NCBI RefSeq assembly: GCF_900188445.1
Contig: NZ_FZOR01000041.1
Coordinates: forward strand, 1-64,000
Reading direction: 5' to 3'
Source of the DNA: Actinomadura meyerae
Lineage (GTDB): Bacteria; Actinomycetota; Actinomycetes; Streptosporangiales; Streptosporangiaceae
Length of the DNA: 64,000 nt
Shown here: positions 1 to 8,282 of the stretch, piece by piece
How positions within the stretch are numbered: position 1 is the first letter of the stretch
How the letters are laid out: the number at the start of each line of letters is the position of its first letter
Notes under the pieces: model-generated
Told to the model about the DNA's origin: nothing
The model's input: the letters and a program-made list of their open reading frames with translations, nothing else
The model's database searches: none
Position numbers and translations under genes: made by a program

Positions 1-301
1 GGGTCAGTTCGTCGGTCTCGGCCTTGCGCAACGCGGCCCCGAGCTTGGGTGAACGCGCCGACAGCAGCGCGACGATCTCCTCGACGTAGCGCCAGGCGGT
101 GGCCACCGACACCCCGAAGCCCGCGGCGGCCTCGACGAACGTCTCGCCCTTGCGCAGATGCACCAGCGCCAAGAGGGCCTGCTGGCCGGGGTTCAGCAGC
201 CGCCATCGCGACCTGATCGCCCGGCGATGGCGGCGGACGATCCCCGCCACGTACTTCAGCGTCGGGCGCGACAAATCCACGGCGGCACGGTAAAACAGCA
301 T
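1..301 (-). CDS. IS5-type transposase, N-terminal part (cut by window edge)
   Basis: Translating leftward from the ATG at 301 gives about 100 residues beginning MLFYRAAVDLSRPTLKYVAG and running off the window. The stretch GETFVEAAAGFGVSVATAWR is the helix-turn-helix that precedes the DDE domain in HTH_Tnp_4/DDE_Tnp_4 transposases (IS5 superfamily). Only this DNA-binding part is inside the window, so whether the catalytic domain is intact cannot be judged. The start codon sits directly beside a strong inverted repeat at 304-361, as expected at one end of an element or in a structured leader. The family call is good; activity is unknown. Confidence 0.75.
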   Translation of the reverse strand, partial: MLFYRAAVDLSRPTLKYVAGIVRRHRRAIRSRWRLLNPGQQALLALVHLRKGETFVEAAAGFGVSVATAWRYVEEIVALLSARSPKLGAALRKAETDELT

Positions 302-303
302 GC

Positions 304-361
304 AGAAGCTCCTGGTGAGACGGTGTGGTTGTGGTGATCAACCCGTCTACCAGGGGCTTCT
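304..361. repeat. Inverted repeat beside the transposase start
   Basis: The arms 304-323 and 343-361 are near-perfect reverse complements (AGAAGC, CCTGGT and AGACGG blocks, one mismatch and one bulge) separated by 19 bases. It lies just upstream of the transposase ATG. It may be a hairpin limiting transposase translation or part of the terminal region of the element. No target-site duplication can be tested because the other end lies outside the window. Confidence 0.55.
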
Positions 362-365
362 CTGC

Positions 366-758
366 GTCCGAGGAGACTCCATCAACTCGCGATCATGCTG
401 TGATCAATCGACCCGCCCGAGGATGAAAAAGGGTCAGTGGGCTCGGCCTGGCAAGTCGGGAGCCAAAACACCACTATGCCACTACGGCTACGGCAAACCC
501 TCAGCATGACGCGGCAGACATCTTCGTTTAAGGTGTCGGTGGCATGCGCTAACGGTCGTGGTTGCCCCGGCAACACGGCCGCGCACGGTTACGGGATTGG
601 GAAGCGGGCCGGGATCGTTAGTTGGCAGCGGTGGGTGGCGGGGTTGTGCGTGCAGCCATGCGCGCGGTATTCCGTAGGGGGTACACCGTAGACCGGCGCG
701 CGATCCCGTTCCGGCAACCCGTATCGCCGCAGCTTGAAGACCTTGAGGGGTACGGCTC
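366..758. other. About 390 bases without a recognisable gene
   Basis: No open frame here has convincing codon bias, a ribosome binding site or family resemblance. The frames present are short, rich in Arg/Pro/Ser and mutually overlapping. A short palindrome (GATCA-TGCTG-TGATC) lies near 390-405. The stretch probably contains degraded flanking DNA of the neighbouring insertion element and the downstream region of the SET-domain gene. Confidence 0.5.
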
Positions 759-1139
759 CTACCCGCGGGCAGGCGGCGAGGGGCTGAACCAGAGGGGATT
801 GGTGCCGCCGCGGGTGTAGTCGACGGTGATCTCATCGCCGGGGCTGACCTGCCGGGTGGCGATGATGTCGACGACGGCGGCGCCGAAGTCCTTGTGGTAG
901 CGGGCGTTGGCGGCGGTGTCGTGGTTGTAGAGGCTGCCGTAGCCCAGAGCGATCGCCGCGGCCCCGGCGTCCCAGTCGAAGTAGTAGTCGTACAGCATGG
1001 TGCGGTCCAGCCGGGCGACCTGGTCGGGCGGGACGAGAAGGACCGGGCACCGCTCGATGAGCTGTCCGGCGGTGAACGCGCGCCGGGCGAACACGCCTCG
1101 CCCGTGCAGCCGGGACAGGTGCAGGCGAGCCCGACTCAC
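759..1139 (-). CDS. SET-domain protein (putative protein-lysine methyltransferase)
   Basis: Predicted 126-residue protein from a GTG at 1139; an ATG at 1205 in the same frame would add 22 poorly conserved residues. It is a minimal SET domain: HGRGVFARRA near the start, then GSLYNH (the S-x-x-N-H S-adenosylmethionine-binding motif) and GDEITVDY with the catalytic-region tyrosine near the C terminus. Members transfer methyl groups from SAM to lysine side chains; bacterial substrates are mostly unknown. It is monocistronic and divergent from the ricin-type gene at 1217. No good Shine-Dalgarno marks either start, so the N terminus is uncertain. Confidence 0.75.
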   Translation of the reverse strand: MSRARLHLSRLHGRGVFARRAFTAGQLIERCPVLLVPPDQVARLDRTMLYDYYFDWDAGAAAIALGYGSLYNHDTAANARYHKDFGAAVVDIIATRQVSPGDEITVDYTRGGTNPLWFSPSPPARG

Positions 1140-1216
1140 CGCTGTCGCTGACAGACACACGAGATCGGCCACCAAAGGCGGCAGGAGGCAGAACCACGAG
1201 GTCATCAGGAGGTCAC

Positions 1217-1573
1217 ATGACAGCGGCGAACAGGAAGGCGGGCCAGGACGGCGGCCATCTCGGGCCCGCCGTCCCACCAGGCGGCGCAACTCGGGGAACG
1301 GCTGTCCGCAAGCCGACACGTCGACTTCCCGCCGTGATCGTCGCACTCGCCGCGGCCACCGCCACGCTGCCGATCGGAGGGACCGCATCCGCCGCCGGGC
1401 CGCCCGGAACCACCGCGCCGGACCCGGGCGAGACCCGCACCGCCAGCCCCACCGGATGGCGGTCCGCGTACAACAACCGATGCGTGGACGCCGACCTCGA
1501 CACGATCGGCGGCAACGGCACCAAGGTCCAGTTCTGGGACTGCAACGGCCAGCCCCAGCAGCGCTTCTACTGA
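1217..1573 (+). CDS. Small secreted ricin-type lectin fragment
   Basis: 118 residues, with AGGAGG at 1207-1212 four bases before the ATG, so the start is firm. A signal peptide is visible (basic RRLP followed by the hydrophobic AVIVALAAATATLPIGG, then an ASA-like cleavage site near residue 60). The mature part holds a single ricin-B-like subrepeat: NNRCVDAD, then GTKVQFWDCNG and QQRFY at the very end. A full beta-trefoil needs three such repeats (about 130 residues), so this is either a one-repeat mini-lectin or a gene truncated after the first repeat. A strong terminator follows at 1626. Carbohydrate binding is inferred from the family only. Confidence 0.6.
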   Translation: MTAANRKAGQDGGHLGPAVPPGGATRGTAVRKPTRRLPAVIVALAAATATLPIGGTASAAGPPGTTAPDPGETRTASPTGWRSAYNNRCVDADLDTIGGNGTKVQFWDCNGQPQQRFY

Positions 1574-1625
1574 CGCCCCGAGCGGCCGGTCGCCTTCGCA
1601 TCGGTCGGGCCGGCCGTACGCCGGA

Positions 1626-1654
1626 GTTCCGGATCCGTGACAGCGATCCGGAAC
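1626..1654. terminator. Perfect 10-bp hairpin, bidirectional terminator candidate
   Basis: GTTCCGGATC (1626-1635), a 9-base loop, and GATCCGGAAC (1645-1654) form a perfect stem between two convergent genes (ricin-type gene ending 1573 and the small gene ending 1755). No T-tract follows, which is common in high-GC actinomycetes. Confidence 0.65.
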
Positions 1655-1754
1655 GTCCGGGTGCCGCTCTTGCACGGGTCAGCGGGTGCCGGTAGTGGTC
1701 ACGTCCTGGAGGGGCGCAAGAGTTGATCTTCGCGTGATCCTGTTCGGAAACCGG

Positions 1755-2234
1755 TCAGGACGAATCGGGTGGGGAGCCCAGGACGCGGGTGACGATCTCG
1801 GCCAGATGCCGCAGGACAGACGCGGGTACGGGCTGCTTGTCGAGGCGGAAGTCGAACTCCCAGCCGCCGTCGCGGCGCCGCACCCGAATGCTGATCTTGG
1901 TTTGCAGCCAGGTGACCAGGGCCGCGATGACCACGAGGGCGGTGGCGGCGGCTTCGGTGCCGAGCTGCTCGTCGGCGGGCGGATCGGCGAGGACCGCCGC
2001 GGCCGAGGCCGAGGTGTCCGGGTCGGCCGCCAGCTCGGCGAGGAGGGTCCGCGCGGCCTGTTCATCGAGCCTTTCGGGCAGGGCGGCGGAACGGCCCGCC
2101 GCGGTGAGCAGCGCGGCCAGGAGTGCGCGGGCCTCGTCCTCCTCGGCGGGGACGTAGTCCTGGTCTGCGGACAGGTCCTCGGTGAGCTCCTGCAGCGACA
2201 GCAGGACGGAGCGGTCGGAAAGCGGCAGGGTCAT
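1755..2234 (-). CDS. Small CHAT-associated membrane-helix protein (EACC1-like layout)
   Basis: 159 residues; the ATG at 2234 overlaps the stop of the CHAT gene in an ATGA junction, so the two are translationally coupled. Residues 1-95 are acidic and alanine-rich. Residues about 100-117 form a hydrophobic helix (AAATALVVIAALVTWLQTKI). The tail is a small beta-alpha unit with IRVRRRDGGWEFDF. This order, with the gene riding with a caspase-like protease, recalls the effector-associated constant components described beside actinobacterial CHAT/caspase and trypsin systems. That assignment rests on layout, not on a recognised signature. It is the last gene of the 5999-1755 operon and probably a regulatory or anchoring partner. 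Confidence 0.6.
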   Translation of the reverse strand: MTLPLSDRSVLLSLQELTEDLSADQDYVPAEEDEARALLAALLTAAGRSAALPERLDEQAARTLLAELAADPDTSASAAAVLADPPADEQLGTEAAATALVVIAALVTWLQTKISIRVRRRDGGWEFDFRLDKQPVPASVLRHLAEIVTRVLGSPPDSS

Positions 2235-4888
2235 GACGGACTCCAGCTTCCGAAGAGGGTGAGCGCGGCCCAATGGTAGGGGTGGGCGTGCCAGGGACGC
2301 GCGGGATTCTCGATCATCGCGCGCTGGGCCGTCCAGAGTGAGCGCCACAGCGGTTGTGCCTGGCCGCGGTACGTGGCGGCGAGGAGGAGGCGCGAGCTCT
2401 CCTCGGCGACGTCCCACAGCGGCGCGATGACGGTGCGGACGCCTGCGGTCAGCAGGGCCTGGGCCAGGCCGGTGACGTCCTCGGCGGTTTCGGTGTCCTG
2501 CGCTCCGGCCGAGCAGGCGCGCAGCGTCATCAGTTCGAGCTGGACGTGGGCGGCAGCCAGGTCGCGGGGGGTGAGCAGGTGGTCGTGACGGATGTGCACG
2601 GGTTGTGCCGAGGGATGGCGGGTCGGGCGGCTGCCGGCATGGGCGACCAGGAGGCCGGAGTCGAGGTGCTCGCGCGAGTCGAAGTAGCCGTGGCAGGTGA
2701 GGTGGGCGGTGCGCGCTTCGCGGAGCGCGGCGAGGATCGCCTCCCTGGTCGCCTCGGTCCCGGTCAGCTCGCGGACCTCTCGCCCCGTCCCGTCGAACAG
2801 TTCCCCGTCGCGCTCCAGCAACTCGGGCACGAGGTCCTCGCGGGCGGCGACCCCCGCACACAGCACCGGGCCGTCACCCGGCTCCGGGGCGGCCGAGCCG
2901 GAGCGGACCACCGCGGTCGCGCTGAGGACGTACACGAGCGCGTGGCTCAGAGCGAGCGGCCCCCCGTCGGGGGTGGGCAGCGCCGCCAGCGGCAACCTCA
3001 GCAAGGGGCCGTGGGGTGCGACGAGCAGCAGGTCCCTTCCGGCCACCGTGTCGATCCAGGGTTCCAGAAGAGCACTGAGATCTTCGAGGAATGCCAGGTC
3101 ACGCCGCCAGGGCCGGCGTGGATGCAGCGGCGCCAGCGGCGGGAAGTCGTCGGGTGCGCCGTTGAAGGTGCGTTCGAGGCGGGTCGCCGCCTCTGCGATC
3201 CGCGCTCGTCCGATGGGGACCGACCACATCGCCAGGTGCCCGGTGGCGGGGACGAACACGAAGACGGCCGTCGCGTCCGCGCCGCAGAGGAAGGAGACGA
3301 ACGCCGCCTCGTTCTCGCCGGCCAGCCGCTCTCGCAGTGCCGCGAAACTGACCGGGTCGTCGCTTTTCGCCTCCTCGTGCAGGTCGAAGGCCAACTCGAC
3401 GGGAGAGGCGCCGCCCGGCAGCAGCAGCCGGTCGCCGTGCTCGGCGAGCAACGCGATCAGCCGTTCCCAGACCCTGTGGTGGGTGCGGACGACCGCGGCC
3501 CGGTCGGTCGCCTCCAGCAACTCCCCGCGCGACCGCCACAGCAGGTCGAACGCCTCCTGGCGGCCCGCCGGTTCCTCCGCCAGCAGTTCGGCCAGGTCGA
3601 GGGCGACGCGCAGTGCGTCCTGGCGGCCTTGGCCGCGTTCGTGGATCCGGCTGTGGAGGACACCGCGCAGGTCGTCCTCCGCTCCGGCACGGTCACCGCG
3701 CGCCCTTTTCAGCCGGGCCTCGCCGAGGGTGAAGGAGATCACGCCCTGTGCGCCTCCGTTGATGATGAGGCCCTCGAAAGCCGTCGGGTGGTGGCTCAGC
3801 AGGTCCGTCACCTCGTTGCCGCGCTCGTACCGGTCCGCCAGAGACCGCCGGACGAACGACCGGGTCCGCCCGTCGCTCCCTTCCCCCACGCGATAAGCGT
3901 TGAGGTAGGCGTTCGCGGCGTCCTGGTAGCGGCCCTCATCGGCGGCGAGGTCCCCGAGCCCGAACATGGCGATCGCGTGGCTGATGCCTGTCGCCCCGTA
4001 CTCCCCGCAGATCTCGAGGACGCGTGTGTAGCAGGCCCGGGCAGTCGCGGCGTCGGACATCCCCGCGATGTTGTTCAACGAGGCGACGATCTGCCCGGGG
4101 TTCCCCGCGTCCGTGGCCCGCTGGAGCAAGCGCCGGAACTCGCGGACGGCCGTACGGGGCCGTCCGGACTTGGAGTACGACGCGGCGAAGTTGGTGAGCG
4201 CCTCGAAAGCCATGCCCTCGTGACCCGCCTCCCGCGCGAACTGCGCCGACGCCGCGTAGCAGGCGCGGCCGAGTTCGTAGGAGCCGACGTCCTCGTGGAG
4301 CAGCCCCTCCATGTTGGAGAAGCGGGCGGCGGCGTACAGACCCTGCGGCCGGTCGAGGAGCAGGCCGGGCGGCGGCCCATCGGCGCTCCGGTACACGAGG
4401 ATCTCCAACGCCTCGGCCGACCTGCCGAAGCCGCGCAGCGCGTCGGCGAGCATGTGCCTGGCGGCAGCGGCGTCGGCGTAGTGCTCGGGCCGGAGCGGAA
4501 GCGCGTCGGCCTGCCGCACCAACGCCAGCGCCTCGTCCACCTGGTCGCGGCGGGCCAGCTCACCGATGGAGGTCTCCAGGACGTGACGCCGGTCGTCCTG
4601 CTCGGTCAGCTCCCGCCGCAGGTCCAGGTCGTCCGTGCTCCGGGCGTTGCGAGCGGCGGTCCGCTCGATCACCGGCCGCTGCTCCATGACGTGCCTCAGC
4701 ACCAGGGCCGCCAGCCGCGCTTCCGCAGGCCGTCCGCCATCGACAAGCCGGTCCCGCCGCTCGGTCAGGTCGGCGACCAGCGCCCCGAACGTGTACGGCT
4801 CCCGCTCGGTGACGAGCGTGGTGATGATCTCCGTGACGGAAGCGGCGGTCATGAGCCGCTCGGCCAGCCGCCGGTCGACCTCACTCAA
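2231..4888 (-). CDS. TPR-CHAT protease
   Basis: About 885 residues from a TTG at 4888 that overlaps the preceding stop by eight bases; an ATG at 4852 is the alternative start. Residues about 60-480 are helical tetratricopeptide-type repeats (ALTNFAASYSKSGRPRTAV, YQDAANAYLNAYRVG). The C-terminal third is a CHAT domain, the caspase/separase-like clan: the catalytic His lies in HLTCHGYFD and the Cys in LRACSAG, followed by TVIAPLWDVAE and a final WAALTLFGSW typical of the family. CHAT proteases cleave partner proteins when their sensor repeats are triggered, as in Craspase and bacterial gasdermin loci. Here the partners are the upstream TPR protein and the downstream small protein. The target is unknown. 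Confidence 0.85.
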   Translation of the reverse strand: MSEVDRRLAERLMTAASVTEIITTLVTEREPYTFGALVADLTERRDRLVDGGRPAEARLAALVLRHVMEQRPVIERTAARNARSTDDLDLRRELTEQDDRRHVLETSIGELARRDQVDEALALVRQADALPLRPEHYADAAAARHMLADALRGFGRSAEALEILVYRSADGPPPGLLLDRPQGLYAAARFSNMEGLLHEDVGSYELGRACYAASAQFAREAGHEGMAFEALTNFAASYSKSGRPRTAVREFRRLLQRATDAGNPGQIVASLNNIAGMSDAATARACYTRVLEICGEYGATGISHAIAMFGLGDLAADEGRYQDAANAYLNAYRVGEGSDGRTRSFVRRSLADRYERGNEVTDLLSHHPTAFEGLIINGGAQGVISFTLGEARLKRARGDRAGAEDDLRGVLHSRIHERGQGRQDALRVALDLAELLAEEPAGRQEAFDLLWRSRGELLEATDRAAVVRTHHRVWERLIALLAEHGDRLLLPGGASPVELAFDLHEEAKSDDPVSFAALRERLAGENEAAFVSFLCGADATAVFVFVPATGHLAMWSVPIGRARIAEAATRLERTFNGAPDDFPPLAPLHPRRPWRRDLAFLEDLSALLEPWIDTVAGRDLLLVAPHGPLLRLPLAALPTPDGGPLALSHALVYVLSATAVVRSGSAAPEPGDGPVLCAGVAAREDLVPELLERDGELFDGTGREVRELTGTEATREAILAALREARTAHLTCHGYFDSREHLDSGLLVAHAGSRPTRHPSAQPVHIRHDHLLTPRDLAAAHVQLELMTLRACSAGAQDTETAEDVTGLAQALLTAGVRTVIAPLWDVAEESSRLLLAATYRGQAQPLWRSLWTAQRAMIENPARPWHAHPYHWAALTLFGSWSPS

Positions 4889-5999
4889 ACCGCACCCCCA
4901 CGGTCTCCATCGCCAGGACGACGTCCTGCCGGTCGGCGTCGGTCCTCGCCGTGTCCCAGGCGAGCGCGAAGTGCTTCCGCGACCTGCCCAGGTCGCGGGC
5001 GAACGCATAGAACTGGCCGAGGTGGAAGTGGGTCTCGTGCGGGATCTCCGCCTCCGCGGCGAGCGCGTCGGCGATCGCTCTGCCCTCCGCGTAGTCCTTC
5101 CGCCCCATCGCAGCCAGCATCAGCCCGATCCGGTACTCGTGGTTGCGCGGGAACCGCCGAGCCAGGCGGCGCAGCTCGGCCATCGCTTCCGGATCGCCCT
5201 GCAAAGCCTGCTGCACCACTTCCCGGCTGCGCCGCCGCCAGGCTCGGATCCGGGCTTCGTGCTCCGGACCGTGCTCGCGCATCAGATCGAGCACCGGCGA
5301 GTGCGGAGCACGTCGCTCCAACTCCGCCAAGATGCGCTCGTATTCGCCCGGGTCGCCGGCGTTCAGCAGCGCCGCGGCGAACAGTTCGAGCGCGGTCGGG
5401 TCCTCCGGCGCCTCGCGGTGGGCGTCGCGCGCGGCGTCCAGTACCTGGTCCGGGGTGACGTCACCGTCCGGCACGGCGGCCAAGCCCGTCAGGATCCGGA
5501 CCAGCCTCTTGCGGTCGCCACTCTCGGCGACCCCTAGGGATATCCGTTCGCGCAGCGCCGCGGCCTGGTGCTCGAGCAATTCCCGGTTCTGCGCCGCTTC
5601 CCGTTCGGCCTGCGCGTACTCCGCGCGCCGCCGTTCCGCCAACGCTCGTAGTTCGGGATCGGCCGCTCCCGCGACGGCCGCCTCGAGTATCGCCGCGACC
5701 CGTCCGACCACCGGCACAGCCGACAACTCGGCCTGGGCGAGATTGAGCAGGGCGATCGTGTCGTCCGGATGTTCAGCGACATGTGCCCGCAGCACATCGG
5801 CCGCTTGCTCCGGGCGGCCCGCCATCGCCAATCCGACCGCGAGCCGGTTCACGCCGTTCGCTCCCGCGCCGGCGGCCGCGTTCTGCAGGCGTTGCAGCAG
5901 CCGTTCCGTCTCCGCGGCAGGTGCCCCCCGCAGGCGTTCGAGGACGCCGTCGTCCTCCCGATCCGATCTGAGCAGCCAGGTCCATTCGAGACCAGCCAT
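4881..5999 (-). CDS. Tetratricopeptide-repeat protein, first gene of the CHAT operon
   Basis: 372 residues; the ATG at 5999 is preceded by GGAGG (CTGGAGGGAAC-ATG), so the start is firm. The whole protein is alpha-helical with degenerate TPR units (RLAVGLAMAGRPEQAADVLR, DDTIALLNLAQAELS, ALELFAAALLNAGDPGEYER, YRIGLMLAAMGRKDYAEG). No catalytic domain or membrane segment is visible. It overlaps the CHAT gene by eight bases, so the products are made together; a scaffold or sensor for the protease is the natural inference. Confidence 0.75.
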   Translation of the reverse strand: MAGLEWTWLLRSDREDDGVLERLRGAPAAETERLLQRLQNAAAGAGANGVNRLAVGLAMAGRPEQAADVLRAHVAEHPDDTIALLNLAQAELSAVPVVGRVAAILEAAVAGAADPELRALAERRRAEYAQAEREAAQNRELLEHQAAALRERISLGVAESGDRKRLVRILTGLAAVPDGDVTPDQVLDAARDAHREAPEDPTALELFAAALLNAGDPGEYERILAELERRAPHSPVLDLMREHGPEHEARIRAWRRRSREVVQQALQGDPEAMAELRRLARRFPRNHEYRIGLMLAAMGRKDYAEGRAIADALAAEAEIPHETHFHLGQFYAFARDLGRSRKHFALAWDTARTDADRQDVVLAMETVGVRFE

Positions 6000-6135
6000 G
6001 TTCCCTCCAGGGGCACATCGCGTCCCCCCAATTCTCTCGGACCCGCTGCGCTCTGTCCTCGCTTCCGCCGCTCACGCGCAGCCCGATACGGCCGGGAATG
6101 ATCGGGAAACGACACCACCGAAGAGGCCTTCGGGA

Positions 6136-6149
6136 GGACCATGTGGTCC
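6136..6149. promoter_or_regulatory. Palindrome upstream of the CHAT operon
   Basis: GGACCA-TG-TGGTCC is a perfect 6+2+6 inverted repeat inside GGGAGGACCATGTGGTCCCG, about 140 bases upstream of the TPR gene. It could be an operator for the leftward CHAT operon. The rest of 6000-6241 holds no gene. Confidence 0.35.
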
Positions 6150-6189
6150 CGAGAAATGGCGTGGCAATGTCGCTGACTTCGGAAGACGT

Positions 6190-6212
6190 CCGTCAGTTCG
6201 CCGCTCTGACGG
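6190..6212 (-). terminator. Hairpin downstream of the SDR remnant
   Basis: CCGTCAG (6190-6196), a 9-base loop and CTGACGG (6206-6212) form a perfect stem 30 bases past the SDR stop codon, well placed to end leftward transcription. Confidence 0.45.
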
Positions 6213-6241
6213 CTGCCGCAGTAGAGGGGGCGGAAGACCGG

Positions 6242-6897
6242 TCAGGCGTTGAAGACGGCCTCGGAGCGGTCGCGGCGTTCGTGCAGGTCCCAGTACAGGG
6301 GTGCGATCTGCTCGGGCGTGGCGGTCGGGCTGCCTTCCGGGGCGTCCACGACACCCTCGCCGATCCAGGCGTTGATCGCCACGTGCCCGGCGTACACGCC
6401 GGTGCCCGCCAACTCCTTGTTCAAGTTGATCACCCAGTTGCGCAGTGCCGCCTGGGCGGCGTTGGCGTTGCCGAGCATCGGCAGCGGGTCCACCGAGCCG
6501 CCGCCGGTGGTGAACAGCAACGTCCCGGTGCCGGCCTTGCGCATGGCGGGCAGTACCGCCCGGGTCGCCGCGACGGCGCCGTAAAAGCCGTATTCGATCA
6601 TCGGCTGCAGATTGTCCACCGTGACCTGCGAGGGAGCGGCCATGGTGAGGCCGGGGACCGGGGAGTGCGGGGCCAGCGAATACTCCAGCACGTCGATGCC
6701 GCCGAAGCGGGCCTTGGCCGCGGCCAGGGCATCGGTCAGTGATGCGCGATCGAGGATGTCGGCGGGGAACGCGGCGGCGTTGATGCCTTCCCGGCCGAGC
6801 CGGCCGACCAGCGTCTCCAGCTTCTCCTTGGTGCGGGCGATCAGGGCGACGTCGAAGCCGCGGCCGCCGAAGGTGCGGGCGATGGCCAGGCCCATGC
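6242..6897 (-). pseudogene. 5'-truncated short-chain dehydrogenase (SDR) remnant
   Basis: The frame encodes an SDR from the middle of the Rossmann glycine motif onward: GGMGLAIARTFGGRGFDVAL, a DILDRASLTDALAAA segment, LFTTGGGSVDPLP and the C-terminal AINAWIGEG. The first beta strand and most of TGxxxGxG are missing. Upstream of about 6897 the frame reads into antisense sequence of an HxlR gene (the Arg/Trp-rich residues after an ATG at 7015), which is not SDR-like. The NADP-binding start is therefore lost and the gene is very probably dead, though no internal stop is present. The catalytic Tyr-x-x-x-Lys is also not evident. Confidence 0.75.
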
Positions 6898-7031
6898 CAC
6901 CGCGCGTGGAGTATGCCCTCACTCCGCTGGGCCGCAGCCTCCACCAGGTCGTCACGTCCCTGATCACCTGGGTCGCGGACCACCACGACCAGATCCGTGA
7001 ACACCGGTCCACCACCGCCCCCGCCCCGTGA
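6897..7031 (+). pseudogene. 3' fragment of an HxlR-family regulator
   Basis: The + frame reads PPRVEYALTPLGRSLHQVV, then SLITWVADHHDQIREHR to the TGA at 7031. This is the diagnostic end of the HxlR winged helix (P-P-R-V-E-Y-x-L-T-P-x-G) and its last helix. The DNA-binding N-terminal 80 or so residues are absent; upstream sequence is the antisense of the SDR remnant. The two fragments abut at 6897-6903, which points to one deletion that removed both 5' ends of a divergent regulator-enzyme pair. Confidence 0.75.
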
Positions 7032-7098
7032 TGTCCAGCGGGCCGCGGGGCCGAGGAGACCGCCCGACGCGGCCCGAAAGGGGATTACAGTCGGGCGG

Positions 7099-8205
7099 AT
7101 GTCACTGACGCGGTTGGCCGTGATCGATGATGGTGAACCGTTGAGTTTCGCGGGGCCAGGAGCGGACGTGGTCAGCGCAGGCGGCGCCGATGTCGCCGTC
7201 GGACCGGACGGGACCGTGATCGTCGCGGCGGCCGGGGACGACCTGGCGACCAGCGGGGTACGAAACCGCGACACGTTCGCGCTCGTGGGCCCTATGCCGG
7301 GTGAGCTCGCCGCCCGGTTCCTGGGTGGCTGGTCCACCGAACCGTGGCTGCGATCCGGGTCCGAGTCGCAGCCGATCCACCTGTTCGTCCGAGTCCGGGA
7401 GGGCGCCCTTTATCTGGGCACGGTCGAGCACTCGCAGAGCGGTTGGGGCACTGCCCCCTACACACTCGAGGACTGCATGCTCCGTCTCGACCCGCCCCTG
7501 GACGTCGACGTGCTGGACCAGGTGCGTCCACCGAGCCCGACGCCCGGAGCCTTGCCGGGGCTGGAGTGGCTTGACCACCTCGACCGAGACCGCACCACCG
7601 CGCTACGGATGTTCATCAAGAGCTGGTACCCGGCTCCCGCCGAGGAGTCCGCACCCGCCGCGGCGGGCGAGGTACCACCCGCACTGGCGGAGTTCTACCG
7701 GCTCGCCCACGGACGCCCGCACATCCTGGGCAGGCAGAACTTCATCCGCCCGTCCACGGACCTGCACTTCGACGAGGACGGACTGCTGGTGTTCGGCCAC
7801 GAGAACCAAGGGGCCTTCTACTGGGCGCTCGACCCGGCCGGAGACGACCCGGCGGTGTGGACCATCGAGCCGCCTACGCCCCGGCAGGCGGAGCACGAGC
7901 GGCTGAGCGGCTTCCTGGTCCAGTTCTCGCTGCACGAAGCCTTGATAAGCGCCCCCTACATCGCCACGACCGAGCCGATCCCGCGGCCGCTCGCCGATCT
8001 GCTGACCGACACGATGCGTCGAGTACCGCTCAACGCGTGGCTGTGGTCCCAGTACGAGACCTCCTTCTACGTCGCGCCCGGCTTGATCGCCCGCGTCAGC
8101 GACCAAGGCGACGGCCATTGCGGTGTATGGGTCGGTGCCGTGCACCGCAGCCTCCTGCGGCCGCTCGCGCACCTTGGTGTGCCGTGGCGAAGCTTTGACG
8201 GGTGA
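7099..8205 (+). CDS. SUKH (SMI1/KNR4)-like protein
   Basis: 368 residues from the ATG at 7099; an in-frame extension to 6997 would overlap the HxlR fragment and has no support. The C-terminal half carries the SUKH-type block: PPALAEFYRLAHGRP, then NFIRPSTDLHFDEDGLLVFG and HENQGAFYWALDP, with DDPAVW after it. SUKH proteins are best known as immunity proteins of polymorphic toxins and as regulatory adaptors. No toxin gene is adjacent, so the role here is open. The N-terminal 150 residues are beta-rich and not assigned. Confidence 0.65.
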   Translation: MSLTRLAVIDDGEPLSFAGPGADVVSAGGADVAVGPDGTVIVAAAGDDLATSGVRNRDTFALVGPMPGELAARFLGGWSTEPWLRSGSESQPIHLFVRVREGALYLGTVEHSQSGWGTAPYTLEDCMLRLDPPLDVDVLDQVRPPSPTPGALPGLEWLDHLDRDRTTALRMFIKSWYPAPAEESAPAAAGEVPPALAEFYRLAHGRPHILGRQNFIRPSTDLHFDEDGLLVFGHENQGAFYWALDPAGDDPAVWTIEPPTPRQAEHERLSGFLVQFSLHEALISAPYIATTEPIPRPLADLLTDTMRRVPLNAWLWSQYETSFYVAPGLIARVSDQGDGHCGVWVGAVHRSLLRPLAHLGVPWRSFDG

Positions 8206-8235
8206 GCCGCCACAACGCGCAACGGCCATGGTCGC

Positions 8236-8282
8236 TAGTTGGTAGTTAGACTAGGGACTGGTAGTCAGTTAGGCTACTTACC
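8236..8282 (+). promoter_or_regulatory. PadR operator/promoter region
   Basis: An AT-rich block directly before the PadR ATG contains TGGTAGT twice (8240-8246 and 8259-8265, 19 bp apart) and GACTA-8 bases-TAGTC (8249-8253/8262-8266). TTGGTA with TAGTCA 17 bases later could be the -35/-10 pair. The placement suggests autoregulation of the PadR-ABC operon. Confidence 0.5.

Noticed and set aside
366-758. Short overlapping frames as small genes
   Set aside because: No ribosome sites, no recognisable sequence features, and several mutually exclusive frames of similar quality.
2354-5458. 1034-residue open frame on the + strand
   Set aside because: It lies antisense to the CHAT and TPR genes, has no ribosome site, is rich in Arg/Gly/Val without domain features, and is a by-product of high-GC codon bias.
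1-7100. Prophage or integrative element boundaries
   Set aside because: A transposase end and deletion scar are present, but no integrase, attachment-site repeat, tRNA or phage structural gene was found.
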